From the NCBI GenBank assembly GCA_010692635.1, contig JAAHGL010000054.1, positions 1-39,352 of the forward strand: DNA of 39,352 bases, given 5' to 3'. Positions within the stretch are counted from its first letter, which is position 1. Each line of letters opens with the position of its first letter. The stretch comes from Symploca sp. SIO2C1. GTDB lineage: Bacteria > Cyanobacteriota > Cyanobacteriia > Cyanobacteriales > Coleofasciculaceae. Below the pieces are notes generated by a model, which made no database searches, was not told where the DNA came from, and saw only the letters and a program-made list of their open reading frames with translations. This document shows, piece after piece, positions 21,948-30,083 of this stretch. The translations under genes were made by a program, and so were the position numbers.

Positions 21948-22362
21948 AGAAACCGGTTGGAGAATTTAGAATTTAGAATTTAAGAATGTAGTGCGAGCGT
22001 CTCGCTCGCGATCGCTCAGTCAAACGCGAGCAAGATGCTCGCACTACTCTATTCCCTCATTTTAGGTGAGTCACGGCACTACTGGACTTTATTGCTATAG
22101 CTGCGATAAAAATATTTGCGTCTTGCTCAACCATTGTACTGACAAATTACCCCTTTCACCAAACCTCATTGGGGGTGAGACTTGTGGCGTTTTTTGGCAA
22201 AGACATCCAAAATAGACATAGCGATACAGTCTTAAGAAGTATGCACTAAGGAGTAAAGAATAGAAAAATTAACCTTTATATTCTATATTCATCTATCCTG
22301 AGATATAATTTAATACTAATAATTATAACTTTTTTATAACAAAAAGTTAACAAAAACTATTT
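21948..22362. other. Intergenic region with an inverted repeat and AT-rich leader
   Basis: AGAATTT heptamers (about 21960-21982) precede an inverted repeat at 21988-22047. The rest is non-coding; the last 70 bp are very AT-rich and probably hold the promoter of the M50-like gene, though I cannot single out -10 and -35 boxes. Confidence 0.5.
21988..22047. repeat. GTAGTGCGAGC inverted repeat
   Basis: Arms of 23 bp (21988-22010 and 22025-22047) are complementary with two mismatches around a short loop. Dispersed GTAGTGCGAGCATCTTGCTCGC-type repeats are frequent in cyanobacterial intergenic DNA. Confidence 0.7.
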
Positions 22363-23937
22363 ATGACTCTTAAAGAGTACCTAACCCAAGAAAATTGTCA
22401 CGACTGGCTTTGTCCAGATTTAAGAGAATATTGGAATTTAGCAAGAGTGCGCAGTTCCAACAAAATCCTTCTCAAAGCCATCAATGGTCAACAGAAATTC
22501 CTGTTTTCCCCCATCGAAGGCTACACTCTACGCTACTTTACCGGGCAATATACCGTTAGACAAATCCAAAAACTAGCTCAGCAAGAATTTTCCGACGCTG
22601 AGCCCAATTTAGTTGTCAACATACTGCAAAAGCTAATTAGCCACCAGATTTTGGCACTAGATGAACCCCATGAGCAGACGCGGGGACGTGGGGACGCGGG
22701 GACGCGGGGAATGGAAACCCCACCTCATAATTCTTTCACCCCTCAAGACAAGACAAAAGCTCAGGAGCAGGAATATACCTCTCCACCTGCAACCCCCAAT
22801 CCCCAATCTCCTTGTCTCAAATCAGGTGTCCATTGGCTGCACCATCCTGAAGGTTACTGGATTCTCCGCAACCCAGTCGCCGGAACTAATCGGGGAATTT
22901 TGGGACAAGAGATCCCTATTTTAACCTTTCTCCAAGTTAGTCCTAAAAACAAAGCACTTATCGACCAACTCCCTACCCTCCCCTCAGAACAATTCAGGAA
23001 CCCCCAAGTGCGGGAGCTCCTGCAACTCCTCACTGCTACCGCCATGTTGGTAGGGACACAACCCCCCAAACCCCGACGGGGTAAATTTACCCCCATGCAG
23101 CTATTATTTTTCAAAGTTGCCCTGTTCAACCCTGACCCCTGGTTAAGCAAACATATTGACAAACTGCGCTGGCTGTGGAGTCGCCCTATTACCTGGTTCC
23201 TGTGCCTATTTTTAGGCTTCTCCCTAGTTGGGGGATTCCACCAACAGCTAGAAATTATTTACCAAGGTCAACAACTTTGGCAACACCAAAGCGCTTCCCT
23301 AATCATTCCCTTTGCTTTACTTGCCGCTTTTGTCGTCACCCTGCACGAACTTGGTCATGCCTTCACTTTAAAACATTACGGCGGCATCGTTCCGGAAATG
23401 GGATTCCTATTTATGTGCCTGATTCCTGCTGCCTATACTAATACCAGCGACTCTTATTGCTTGTCACGGTGGCAAAGAATTTTGGTAGTTGGCGCTGGTG
23501 TTCTCGTCCAAGTTACCCTCGCTGCCATCGCTTTGTGGTTGTGGAACCTCTCCACTACAGGTAGTTGGCTCCATACTACCAGTTACTTACTGATGGTAGC
23601 GAGTCTATTTACCGTTGCCTTAAACCTTAATCCCCTAGCAAGGTTTGATGGCTATTACCTTGCCGTAGCCGTTACAGGAATTAACAACTTACGTAGCCGC
23701 GCCTTTAGTTTTTACGCTCACCTACTTACAGCTAAACCGATTAAGGAAACCACAAGAGATCGTTGGATTCTCGCAACTTATGCTCCCTTTAGTCTGGCCT
23801 ACATCTGGTTCGTCTTCGGGTTTCTCTTCTTGAGAATAACTGACTGGACGCTTCTCAATATTCCCACTACTGCTTTCTTTCTCATCCTGATTTGGGCAAT
23901 TTACTTCTATTTTCCCAGAAACCCTTCAGTCAGCTAA
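22363..23937 (+). CDS. M50-like zinc metalloprotease with PqqD-like N terminus
   Basis: A 524-residue integral membrane protein. Residues about 1-100 resemble a PqqD-like winged-helix domain (TLRYFTGQYTVRQIQKLA near 56-73). HELGH at 328-332 is the zinc site inside a membrane segment, and NPLARFDGYY with Asp429 is the second M50 (site-2 protease) motif. About eight hydrophobic segments are visible from residue 275 on. Such proteins occur beside export systems or radical-SAM peptide pathways; none is adjacent here. The linker 105-155 is low-complexity and begins with GRGDAGTRG, encoded by GGGGACGCG heptamers, so a repeat has entered the gene in frame. The ATG follows an AT-rich leader without a clear ribosome site. 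Substrate unknown. Confidence 0.83.
   Translation: MTLKEYLTQENCHDWLCPDLREYWNLARVRSSNKILLKAINGQQKFLFSPIEGYTLRYFTGQYTVRQIQKLAQQEFSDAEPNLVVNILQKLISHQILALDEPHEQTRGRGDAGTRGMETPPHNSFTPQDKTKAQEQEYTSPPATPNPQSPCLKSGVHWLHHPEGYWILRNPVAGTNRGILGQEIPILTFLQVSPKNKALIDQLPTLPSEQFRNPQVRELLQLLTATAMLVGTQPPKPRRGKFTPMQLLFFKVALFNPDPWLSKHIDKLRWLWSRPITWFLCLFLGFSLVGGFHQQLEIIYQGQQLWQHQSASLIIPFALLAAFVVTLHELGHAFTLKHYGGIVPEMGFLFMCLIPAAYTNTSDSYCLSRWQRILVVGAGVLVQVTLAAIALWLWNLSTTGSWLHTTSYLLMVASLFTVALNLNPLARFDGYYLAVAVTGINNLRSRAFSFYAHLLTAKPIKETTRDRWILATYAPFSLAYIWFVFGFLFLRITDWTLLNIPTTAFFLILIWAIYFYFPRNPSVS
22676..22711. repeat. In-frame GGGGACG heptamer tract in the M50-like gene
   Basis: Four GGGGACGCG/GGGGACGTG units in tandem inside the linker between the PqqD-like and membrane domains. 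Confidence 0.75.
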
Positions 23938-23955
23938 TACGCATATGGATGGGGG

Positions 23956-24033
23956 AGTTAAGTAATGAGTAATGAGTAATGAGTAACAAGTAACAAATAA
24001 CAAGTAACAAGTAATGACTAATGACTAATGACA
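23956..24033. repeat. STRR heptamer tracts before the glycosyltransferase
   Basis: AGTAATG, AGTAACA and ACTAATG heptamers follow each other and extend through the start codon at 24028, whose ATGAC is itself the last repeat unit. No Shine-Dalgarno site is visible. Confidence 0.75.
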
Positions 24034-25209
24034 AATAACCAACACCATTTCTATCTCTTATTTCCTAATATATTCGGCTTCAAAGGCGGAGTCCAAGTTT
24101 ATTCTGCCTTCTTACTACAAGCTTTGCAGCAACTCTACCCCGAAGCTGACTACGATGTCTTCCTGAAATACGACAAACCAACTCACCTCCGCTCCCAATT
24201 TCTACCTCAAACCCACTTTCACTGCTTAGGTAAATTACCTCAGTTACTCCAAAATCTCCTCCTCACTTTCCAGCTAATTAGTCGGGGAATTAGACAGCAA
24301 CCTACCCTAATCATTACCACCCATGTTAATTACAGCATCCCCTGCTACTGGCTCCAACGTATTACTGGTGTACCCTATTGGGTAGTTGTTCACGGACTAG
24401 AAGCTTGGAATCTACAACATCCTCTACTTCAGACTGCTTTGTGCCATGCTGACCAAGTTATTGCTGTGAGTAAGTATACTCGCGATCGCTTGCTCAAGGA
24501 ACAACAACTCAACTCAGCCAAAGTTTCAATTTTACCCAATACATTTTTCGCCCAGCAGTTTCAGCCTAACGTGAAACCTGATTACCTGCTACAACGCTAT
24601 GGATTGAATCCCGAACAACCGATAATCCTCACAGTGGCACGTCTAGCTCAATATAAAGGTTACGAACAAGTTCTCCATGCCTTAGGGGAAGTTCGCCGCC
24701 ACCTCCCCAACGTTCACTACATCCTAGCAGGTAAAGGGAATTATCCCTGGATTAAGTCTGTAGTAGAGAAGCTGAACTTACAAGAATGCGTCACTTTAAC
24801 AGGATTTATCCCCGATGAAGAACTTAGTGACCACTATAATCTCTGCGATGTGTTTGCCATGCCCAGTCAGGGGGAAGGATTTGGCATTGTTTATCTAGAA
24901 GCACTCGCTTGTGGAAAAGCAGTGTTGGCAGGTAACCAGGATGGAGCGGTAGACCCTCTACTTCAGGGTCAGCTGGGATGTCTAGTTGACCCTAGGGATG
25001 TCCGTGCGATCGCTGATAACCTCATCCAAATTTTACAGCATACTTACCCTAATCCCCTACTCTTTCAACCGCAGATCTTGCGACAACAAACTATCGCCAA
25101 ATTTGAATTTACCCAGTTTCGCCAAACTCTGGCACAGCTAATTCAAAAACAGTTGATGCAGCAAACCCTACTTGGATACCCAAGTAGACAGAGGTGGAAC
25201 CTGCAATAA
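24028..25209 (+). CDS. Glycosyltransferase family 4 protein (GT-B fold)
   Basis: A 393-residue cytoplasmic or membrane-associated glycosyltransferase that would transfer a sugar from a nucleotide or lipid donor to a growing glycan. The N-terminal loop GFKGGVQVYS (about 13-22) and the C-terminal donor site EGFGIVYLE with Glu283 and Glu291 (EX7E motif) are clear; VARLAQYKGYEQVLHAL (about 206-222) is also typical. The start codon is the last unit of an STRR tract. The 3' end overlaps the convergent inositol monophosphatase gene by 42 bp, so the last 14 residues are encoded in DNA read on both strands. The glycan made is unknown. Confidence 0.9.
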   Translation: MTNNQHHFYLLFPNIFGFKGGVQVYSAFLLQALQQLYPEADYDVFLKYDKPTHLRSQFLPQTHFHCLGKLPQLLQNLLLTFQLISRGIRQQPTLIITTHVNYSIPCYWLQRITGVPYWVVVHGLEAWNLQHPLLQTALCHADQVIAVSKYTRDRLLKEQQLNSAKVSILPNTFFAQQFQPNVKPDYLLQRYGLNPEQPIILTVARLAQYKGYEQVLHALGEVRRHLPNVHYILAGKGNYPWIKSVVEKLNLQECVTLTGFIPDEELSDHYNLCDVFAMPSQGEGFGIVYLEALACGKAVLAGNQDGAVDPLLQGQLGCLVDPRDVRAIADNLIQILQHTYPNPLLFQPQILRQQTIAKFEFTQFRQTLAQLIQKQLMQQTLLGYPSRQRWNLQ

Positions 25210-26001
25210 CTCTTTGCTCAGACTATTGTGAATCCGACCATTAGTAGCTAGAAGCCGACCAGAACCTATAATTAAAGGACTCTGATCATAACCAGTTACT
25301 TTACCTCCAGCTTCTTCTACCAGTAATACCCCAGCAGTAATATCCCAGGGAGAAAGTCCCCTTTCCCAATAGCCATCTAGTCTTCCACAAGCAACATCAC
25401 ACAAATCTAGGGCAGCAGCACCAGCACGGCGGACTCCCTGTGTCAAGTGAGTCAAGTAACAAAATTCCGCATAGTTGTTATCAGAAGTCTCTCGTCTGTC
25501 GTAAGCAAAACCAGTAACCAATAGGCTTTTACCCAATTCAGAAGTTGAAGAAACGTGGATAGGACGACGATTGCAGGTTGCTCCTAAACCCCTAGCAGCA
25601 CGAAACAACTCATCGCGGAAGGGATTATAAACCGCTCCCACCTGAGGTATCCCGTCGATTAATAATCCGATAGAGACAGCAGCAATAGGATACTGATGGG
25701 CATAATTAGTAGTGCCATCTAGAGGATCAATTGCCCAGAGGTACTCACTCTGCTTATTTCCCTGTTCCCCAGATTCTTCAGCCAAGATACCATGGTCAGG
25801 AACATGACGCTCCAGTACCTTGAGGATTGCTGCTTCAGCTTCTTTATCAGCAGCAGTAACCAAATCTCCAGGGCGTCCCTTTTCTTCAATTTCTTCCAAC
25901 TTACCCCAGTATGTCTGTAGGATAACACCAGCAGCCATAGCAGCTTCGGTGGCAATATCTAGGAAAATTTGCAGCTGTTGAGGACTATGTTGTTTCATCA
26001 A
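25168..26001 (-). CDS. Inositol monophosphatase family protein
   Basis: A 277-residue cytoplasmic, Mg-dependent, Li-sensitive type phosphatase that removes phosphate from inositol phosphates or related sugar phosphates. Metal ligands are visible: Glu75-Glu76-Ser, Asp92 and Asp95 in WAIDPLDGTTN (89-99), and Asp in the later WDITAGVLLVEEAGG. The length is normal for the SuhB/IMPase group. It is convergent with, and overlaps by 42 bp, the glycosyltransferase gene. ATG 26001 is followed by a second Lys-containing start option within two codons (MMKQ), a minor uncertainty. Confidence 0.93.
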   Translation of the reverse strand: MMKQHSPQQLQIFLDIATEAAMAAGVILQTYWGKLEEIEEKGRPGDLVTAADKEAEAAILKVLERHVPDHGILAEESGEQGNKQSEYLWAIDPLDGTTNYAHQYPIAAVSIGLLIDGIPQVGAVYNPFRDELFRAARGLGATCNRRPIHVSSTSELGKSLLVTGFAYDRRETSDNNYAEFCYLTHLTQGVRRAGAAALDLCDVACGRLDGYWERGLSPWDITAGVLLVEEAGGKVTGYDQSPLIIGSGRLLATNGRIHNSLSKELLQVPPLSTWVSK

Positions 26002-26002
26002 G

Positions 26003-26100
26003 TTAGTTGTTGGTTATTGGTTGTTGGTTGTTGGTTGGGATTTGGTAACTTTGAGATATTCTCATTCTCAATTTTCAATTCCCAATTCCCAATTCTCAAT
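26003..26100. repeat. STRR tracts (TTGTTGG and CAATTCC types)
   Basis: Two heptamer families, TGTTGGT (26005-26037) and AATTCCC/AATTCTC (about 26070-26100), separate the IMPase and thermonuclease genes. Confidence 0.7.
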
Positions 26101-26698
26101 AGGGGTTTTTACGAAATTCCTTCGGTGTCAAGCGCATCGGTTCCTCTGGGTTCCAAATACCATATCCCATGATTCTGGCGTATTCCTGAGCGTAAGCAAA
26201 CTCAGCATCATACTTATTATTAGGCGATCGCGGTACAGCCAGCACATGACCTTCTTCAATCAGTCGTTGATTGAGCAATACGCCATTATGCCAAACATAA
26301 GCTAACCAGCGACCAAAATTGTCTTTTTTTTGTACATCTGGTTCGAGTAAAACTGGTTGTAAGATAAGTTGTTGACCATTCAGCTCACCAATCATTTGCT
26401 CAAGGCTTTGCTTGGCTGCTGCTCCCCAAGGTGCCTGTCTTAAATCTGGTGCATCAATACCAATCAACCGTACTCGTTCAATTAATGCTGGTTGCTTAGT
26501 GGTATCCAAAACTTCCAGAGTTTGTCCGCTCACTACCCGTTGCACTTGGAGGGTAATTCCTTCAGGTTCAGTATGAGATTGGCAACCCACCAACAATAAG
26601 AGACAGCAGCAGAGTAGACAACATCGCCAGAGTAATTTTGGGAGGTGGGGGAGAACAGGGAGTAATTTATACTTACTTGAAGCCTTGGTAAATACCAT
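26096..26698 (-). CDS. Thermonuclease-family (SNase-like) lipoprotein
   Basis: A 200-residue protein with a hydrophobic N-terminal segment (about 22-38) ending in the lipobox LVGC, Cys39, so it should be anchored in a membrane facing the periplasm. The mature part matches the staphylococcal nuclease fold: VRLIGIDAPD at 76-85 and DNFGRWLAYVW at 126-136 supply the catalytic-site Arg77, Asp82 and Arg130 equivalents; WGAAAKQSLEQM continues the fold. The position of SNase Glu43 is not Glu here, which also occurs in other bacterial members, so activity is likely but unproven. It would degrade DNA or RNA outside the cytoplasm. The gene stands alone between repeats and the ferredoxin gene. Confidence 0.88.
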   Translation of the reverse strand: MVFTKASSKYKLLPVLPHLPKLLWRCCLLCCCLLLLVGCQSHTEPEGITLQVQRVVSGQTLEVLDTTKQPALIERVRLIGIDAPDLRQAPWGAAAKQSLEQMIGELNGQQLILQPVLLEPDVQKKDNFGRWLAYVWHNGVLLNQRLIEEGHVLAVPRSPNNKYDAEFAYAQEYARIMGYGIWNPEEPMRLTPKEFRKNPY

Positions 26699-26793
26699 TT
26701 TATAGATACAAGGGACAAGTTTAAGGATAATCTAGGATTTTACAGCAGCCAATAGTTAGGCAAAACCTGCCCTAGCGCCAGAATGAAATAGTC

Positions 26794-27162
26794 TTAATCC
26801 TCATCCAATGGCAAACCAAACCTCACCTTGCCCTTACCAAAATAACGACCAAACTGAAGTTCATAGACTTCATCCTCATCCTGGGTCTCCACCTCCAAAT
26901 CTGAGCGAGGATAACCCACACATAGCAAAGCATAGCCCCGTTCGCGTAATTTGGGCGAAAGACCCATAGCTTCTGGTTGGTAGATTTCACCAGCAAGTAC
27001 ACGCACTGCACAAGTAGTGCAAGCACCATTGCGGCAAGAAAAAGGGAGATTGACCCCTTGATTTTCCACCGCTTGCAGAATATAGCGGTCAGCTGGCACT
27101 TTTAAGGTATACTTAGCACCAGTTTGGCGATCGTGAATTTGAATGTTGTATGATTGAGTCAT
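26794..27162 (-). CDS. Plant-type [2Fe-2S] ferredoxin
   Basis: A 122-residue electron carrier. The cluster ligands are Cys43, Cys48, Cys51 (FSCRNGACTTC) and Cys81 (LLCVGYP), the normal C-x4-C-x2-C-x29-C spacing. Residues 1-95 are the ferredoxin fold; an extra acidic and aromatic tail (about 96-122, EVYELQFGRYFG) is longer than in photosynthetic PetF, so this is a specialised paralogue. I chose the ATG at 27162, with AAGGA just upstream; the longer frame from 27213 adds 17 unlike residues. The tRNA-Ser gene begins 74 bp away on the opposite strand. Its redox partner is unknown. Confidence 0.92.
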   Translation of the reverse strand: MTQSYNIQIHDRQTGAKYTLKVPADRYILQAVENQGVNLPFSCRNGACTTCAVRVLAGEIYQPEAMGLSPKLRERGYALLCVGYPRSDLEVETQDEDEVYELQFGRYFGKGKVRFGLPLDED

Positions 27163-27236
27163 TCCTTCAGTGTATAATTTGAAGCTGGGACAAATAAATT
27201 GTTTCCAGCACAAAAATCACAATTTGTAACTCACCT

Positions 27237-27323
27237 GGAGAGGTGGCCGAGTGGTTGAAGGCGCAGCACTGGAAATGCTGTTTAGGGGTAACTTTAACGA
27301 GGGTTCGAATCCCTCCCTCTCCG
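27237..27323 (+). tRNA. tRNA-Ser (anticodon GGA)
   Basis: An 87-nt class II tRNA. The acceptor arm GGAGAGG pairs with CCTCTCC (27316-27322), the discriminator is G, the anticodon stem-loop CAGCACTGGAAATGCTG shows anticodon GGA, the long variable arm is present, and GGTTCGAATCC forms the T arm. CCA is not encoded. Confidence 0.97.
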
Positions 27324-27613
27324 TTCACTAGCTTCCAAATAAGTTTTCATCATTGAGGTACAAGAGGTAAAAATACCTCTCGAGAAACACGCTCAAAGCT
27401 AATGGCTAATGGCTAATGGCTAATGGTTAATGGCTAATGGCTAATGGCCATTGGTGACAAGTTAAAAGATCATGCATTTTGTCAACTCCCATATATGGCG
27501 CTTGAGGGCGCGAAGCGCTCCTGGGGAGCTCTTCAATGTTTGATGCCTCCAGGAAGTAGCTTGTTTGATAGTCTTGAAGAAGTTCCTATTTACTTTTTAC
27601 AGGAGAGCAGGAC
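27324..27613. other. Leader region upstream of the prohibitin gene
   Basis: No coding frame. A perfect 7-bp hairpin, AGAGGTA/TACCTCT (27363-27380), lies shortly after the tRNA and may help end its transcript, although no T run follows. GCTAATG heptamers fill 27398-27449. GCGCTT/AAGCGC (27498-27518) can form a second stem in the presumed 5' leader. Confidence 0.5.
27398..27449. repeat. STRR heptamer tract (GCTAATG type)
   Basis: About seven tandem copies of GCTAATG with one GTTAATG variant. Confidence 0.8.
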
Positions 27614-28465
27614 TTGAGAAATCAGAATGTACCAAACTTTACATCAGTCATTGGAGGAATCTTAACAGCATTTGTTATTCTCCTAAGCTTTAGTTGCTTT
27701 GTTGTGATTAACCCTGGCCAAGCGGGAGTCCTGAGCATTTTGGGTAAAGCTAGAGATGGAGCCTTACTAGAGGGCCTCCACTTCAAACCCCCATTAGTCT
27801 CAACAGTGGACATATATGATGTGACAGTGCAAAAATTTGAAGTCCCAGCCCAAAGTTCCACCAAGGATCTCCAGGATCTATCCGCTAGCTTCGCTATCAA
27901 CTTCCGCCTCGATCCCACTGAGGTAGTTGAAATCAGAAGGACACAAGGAACTCTACAGAATATCGTCTCAAAAATTGTTGCTCCCCAGACTCAGGAATCC
28001 TTCAAGATTGCGGCGGCAAAAAGAACAGTGGAAGAAGCCATTACCAAAAGGACTGAACTGAAGCAAGATTTTGATGATGCTTTGAATACACGGTTAGAAA
28101 AATATGGCATCATCGTGCTAGATACTAGCGTAGTTGACCTCGCTTTTTCTACAGAGTTCTCTAAAGCAGTTGAGGAGAAACAAATCGCTGAACAACGTGC
28201 CCAAAGGGCTGTCTATATAGCCCAAGAAGCTGAGCAAGAAGCTCAAGCAGACGTTAATCGTGCCAAAGGTAAAGCCGAAGCTCAAAGACTCTTAGCTGAA
28301 ACTCTCAAAGCTCAAGGGGGTGAACTAGTACTCCAAAAAGAAGCAATTCAAGCTTGGAAAGATGGTGGCGCCCAAATGCCCAAAGTCTTAGTTATGGGTA
28401 GTGACTCTAACAGCAGTGTGCCCTTCCTCTTCAATCTCAGTGATTTTGATAGCAAATCTCAGTAG
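27614..28465 (+). CDS. Prohibitin / SPFH-domain membrane protein
   Basis: A 283-residue protein with one N-terminal transmembrane segment (about 12-32), then a prohibitin-type SPFH domain: NPGQAGVLSILGKARDG (33-49), VPAQSSTKDLQDLSA (about 77-91) and a C-terminal helical part rich in Ala, Glu and Gln (about 185-250). It should assemble into large ring-like membrane complexes that help protease or membrane organisation, as known for prohibitins. The frame begins with TTG at 27614, supported by AGGAG at 27601-27605; no in-frame ATG lies near. It is followed by a candidate terminator at 28497-28529. Confidence 0.92.
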   Translation: MRNQNVPNFTSVIGGILTAFVILLSFSCFVVINPGQAGVLSILGKARDGALLEGLHFKPPLVSTVDIYDVTVQKFEVPAQSSTKDLQDLSASFAINFRLDPTEVVEIRRTQGTLQNIVSKIVAPQTQESFKIAAAKRTVEEAITKRTELKQDFDDALNTRLEKYGIIVLDTSVVDLAFSTEFSKAVEEKQIAEQRAQRAVYIAQEAEQEAQADVNRAKGKAEAQRLLAETLKAQGGELVLQKEAIQAWKDGGAQMPKVLVMGSDSNSSVPFLFNLSDFDSKSQ

Positions 28466-28496
28466 ATCGCAAACTTTCGAAATCATGAGGGTTTAA

Positions 28497-28529
28497 GGTT
28501 TAAGGTTCTATCGGTTCCTTTAACCTTTT
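28497..28529 (+). terminator. Candidate intrinsic terminator after the prohibitin gene
   Basis: GGTTTAAGG (28497-28505) and CCTTTAACC (28517-28525) form a 9-bp stem with one mismatch, followed by TTTT. The short T run makes it a weak call. Confidence 0.4.
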
Positions 28530-28568
28530 CCCCATTGATTAAGTTAGCCAGTGGCAGGAGGTAAAATT

Positions 28569-30029
28569 TTGCAAGATTCATTGCCTGAGCCTGAGTTTTT
28601 CCATGCTCTCGGCTCAGAGCAGGAATTAGACAGTACAGTTTTGAGCTTTGCCGAAATTCAGGCAGAGCTTAACTACAAGTATGCACAAGACGCACTGCGA
28701 GACTTAGTTAATAATTTTGACTTGACTCCCCAAGAGCAAGCAGGTTTAGAGTCAGAAATTGAAGGCTTAACTCACTTGCTCGACAAGTTAGAACATACCT
28801 GTGTGCAGATTGCGGTCTTTGGTATGGTGGGACGAGGAAAGTCTTCTGTACTAAATGCTTTATTAGGACAGCCTGTATTTGAAACTGGACCGCTGCATGG
28901 AGTTACACGCAAGTTTGAGCAAGCTAATTGGCAGTTGAGCAGTGAAACAGTGGGGGACACTGACCAAGATATCTTAACAGTTGCCCTACCCAGTATTGGT
29001 AACTCCCAAATTCAACTAATTGATACTCCTGGTATTGACGAAATCGATGGAGAAACTCAGGAAGTGATGGCGCTGACAGTAGCTAAACAGTCAGATTTGC
29101 TACTGTTTGTTATTGCTGGTGATATGACTAAGGTAGAGTATGAAGCCCTATCTCAACTGCGAGAGAGTGGCAAACCAATGTTACTGGTATTCAATAAAAT
29201 TGACCAATATCCTCAAGCAGACCGCAGGGCAATTTATCGTAAAATTCGGGATGAGCGAGTCAAGCAGCTACTTTCACCAGCAGAAATTGTTATGGTTGCG
29301 GCTTCACCGTTAGTAGCTAAGGCGGTGCGGAGGGTTGATGGCACCATGGGAGTAAAGCGGTGTGCTGGAAAACCCCAAATCGAAGATTTGAAACTCAAAA
29401 TCCTAGAGATTTTGCACCGGGATGGTAAATCTCTAGTTGCTCTCAATACAATGCTTTATGCCGACAATGTGAATGAGCAGTTGGTAAGCAGGAAAATGAG
29501 CATTCGAGAGGAGAGCGCCAATCAGATGATCTGGAGAGCGGTGATGACTAAGGCCTTTGCGATCGCGCTTAATCCAGTTACTGTTATTGATATCCTCACT
29601 GCTACTGTCATTGATATAGTGATGATTCTCAGTTTATCAAAGCTCTATGGTATTCCCATGACTCAAGCAGGAGCCGTAGGATTACTGCAAAAAATCGCCA
29701 TCAGCATGGGAGGTATCAGCGCTAGTGAACTCCTGGCAACTCTGGGACTCAGTTCTCTCAAAGGTTTGTTAGGTCTTTCCGCACCAGCAACAGGGGGAGT
29801 TTCCTTAGCTCCTTATCTTTCAGTCGCAATTACCCAAGCAGGAGTTGCTGGTGTCTCTTCCTATGGTATTGGACAAGTTACCAAAACTTATTTAGTCAAT
29901 GGAGCATCTTGGGGGCCTGACGGGCCTAAAGCAGTTGTCAGTCGCATTCTCTCTTCCCTCGATGAAACCTCAATTCTCAATCGCATTAAAGGAGAGTTAG
30001 GAGCAAAGCTAGGTACTAAAACTGATTAA
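28569..30029 (+). CDS. Dynamin/Era-like GTPase with C-terminal DUF697-type membrane region
   Basis: A 486-residue GTP-binding protein. G1 is GMVGRGKSS (85-93), G3 is DTPG (152-155) and G4 is NKID (209-212). The C-terminal third has hydrophobic helices (about 325-365 and 385-430) of the DUF697 kind, so it probably sits at a membrane. I chose TTG 28569 because AGGAGG at 28556-28561 lies seven bases before it; a GTG at 28551 would add six residues but has no ribosome site. The cellular role of these cyanobacterial GTPases is not settled; membrane remodelling or ribosome-linked roles are possible. It is convergent with topA, 54 bp apart. Confidence 0.88.
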   Translation: MQDSLPEPEFFHALGSEQELDSTVLSFAEIQAELNYKYAQDALRDLVNNFDLTPQEQAGLESEIEGLTHLLDKLEHTCVQIAVFGMVGRGKSSVLNALLGQPVFETGPLHGVTRKFEQANWQLSSETVGDTDQDILTVALPSIGNSQIQLIDTPGIDEIDGETQEVMALTVAKQSDLLLFVIAGDMTKVEYEALSQLRESGKPMLLVFNKIDQYPQADRRAIYRKIRDERVKQLLSPAEIVMVAASPLVAKAVRRVDGTMGVKRCAGKPQIEDLKLKILEILHRDGKSLVALNTMLYADNVNEQLVSRKMSIREESANQMIWRAVMTKAFAIALNPVTVIDILTATVIDIVMILSLSKLYGIPMTQAGAVGLLQKIAISMGGISASELLATLGLSSLKGLLGLSAPATGGVSLAPYLSVAITQAGVAGVSSYGIGQVTKTYLVNGASWGPDGPKAVVSRILSSLDETSILNRIKGELGAKLGTKTD

Positions 30030-30083
30030 TATCCACCTCCTTGTCTAAAAATAAAATAAAATTTCTCTAGCTCTAGAATTGCT

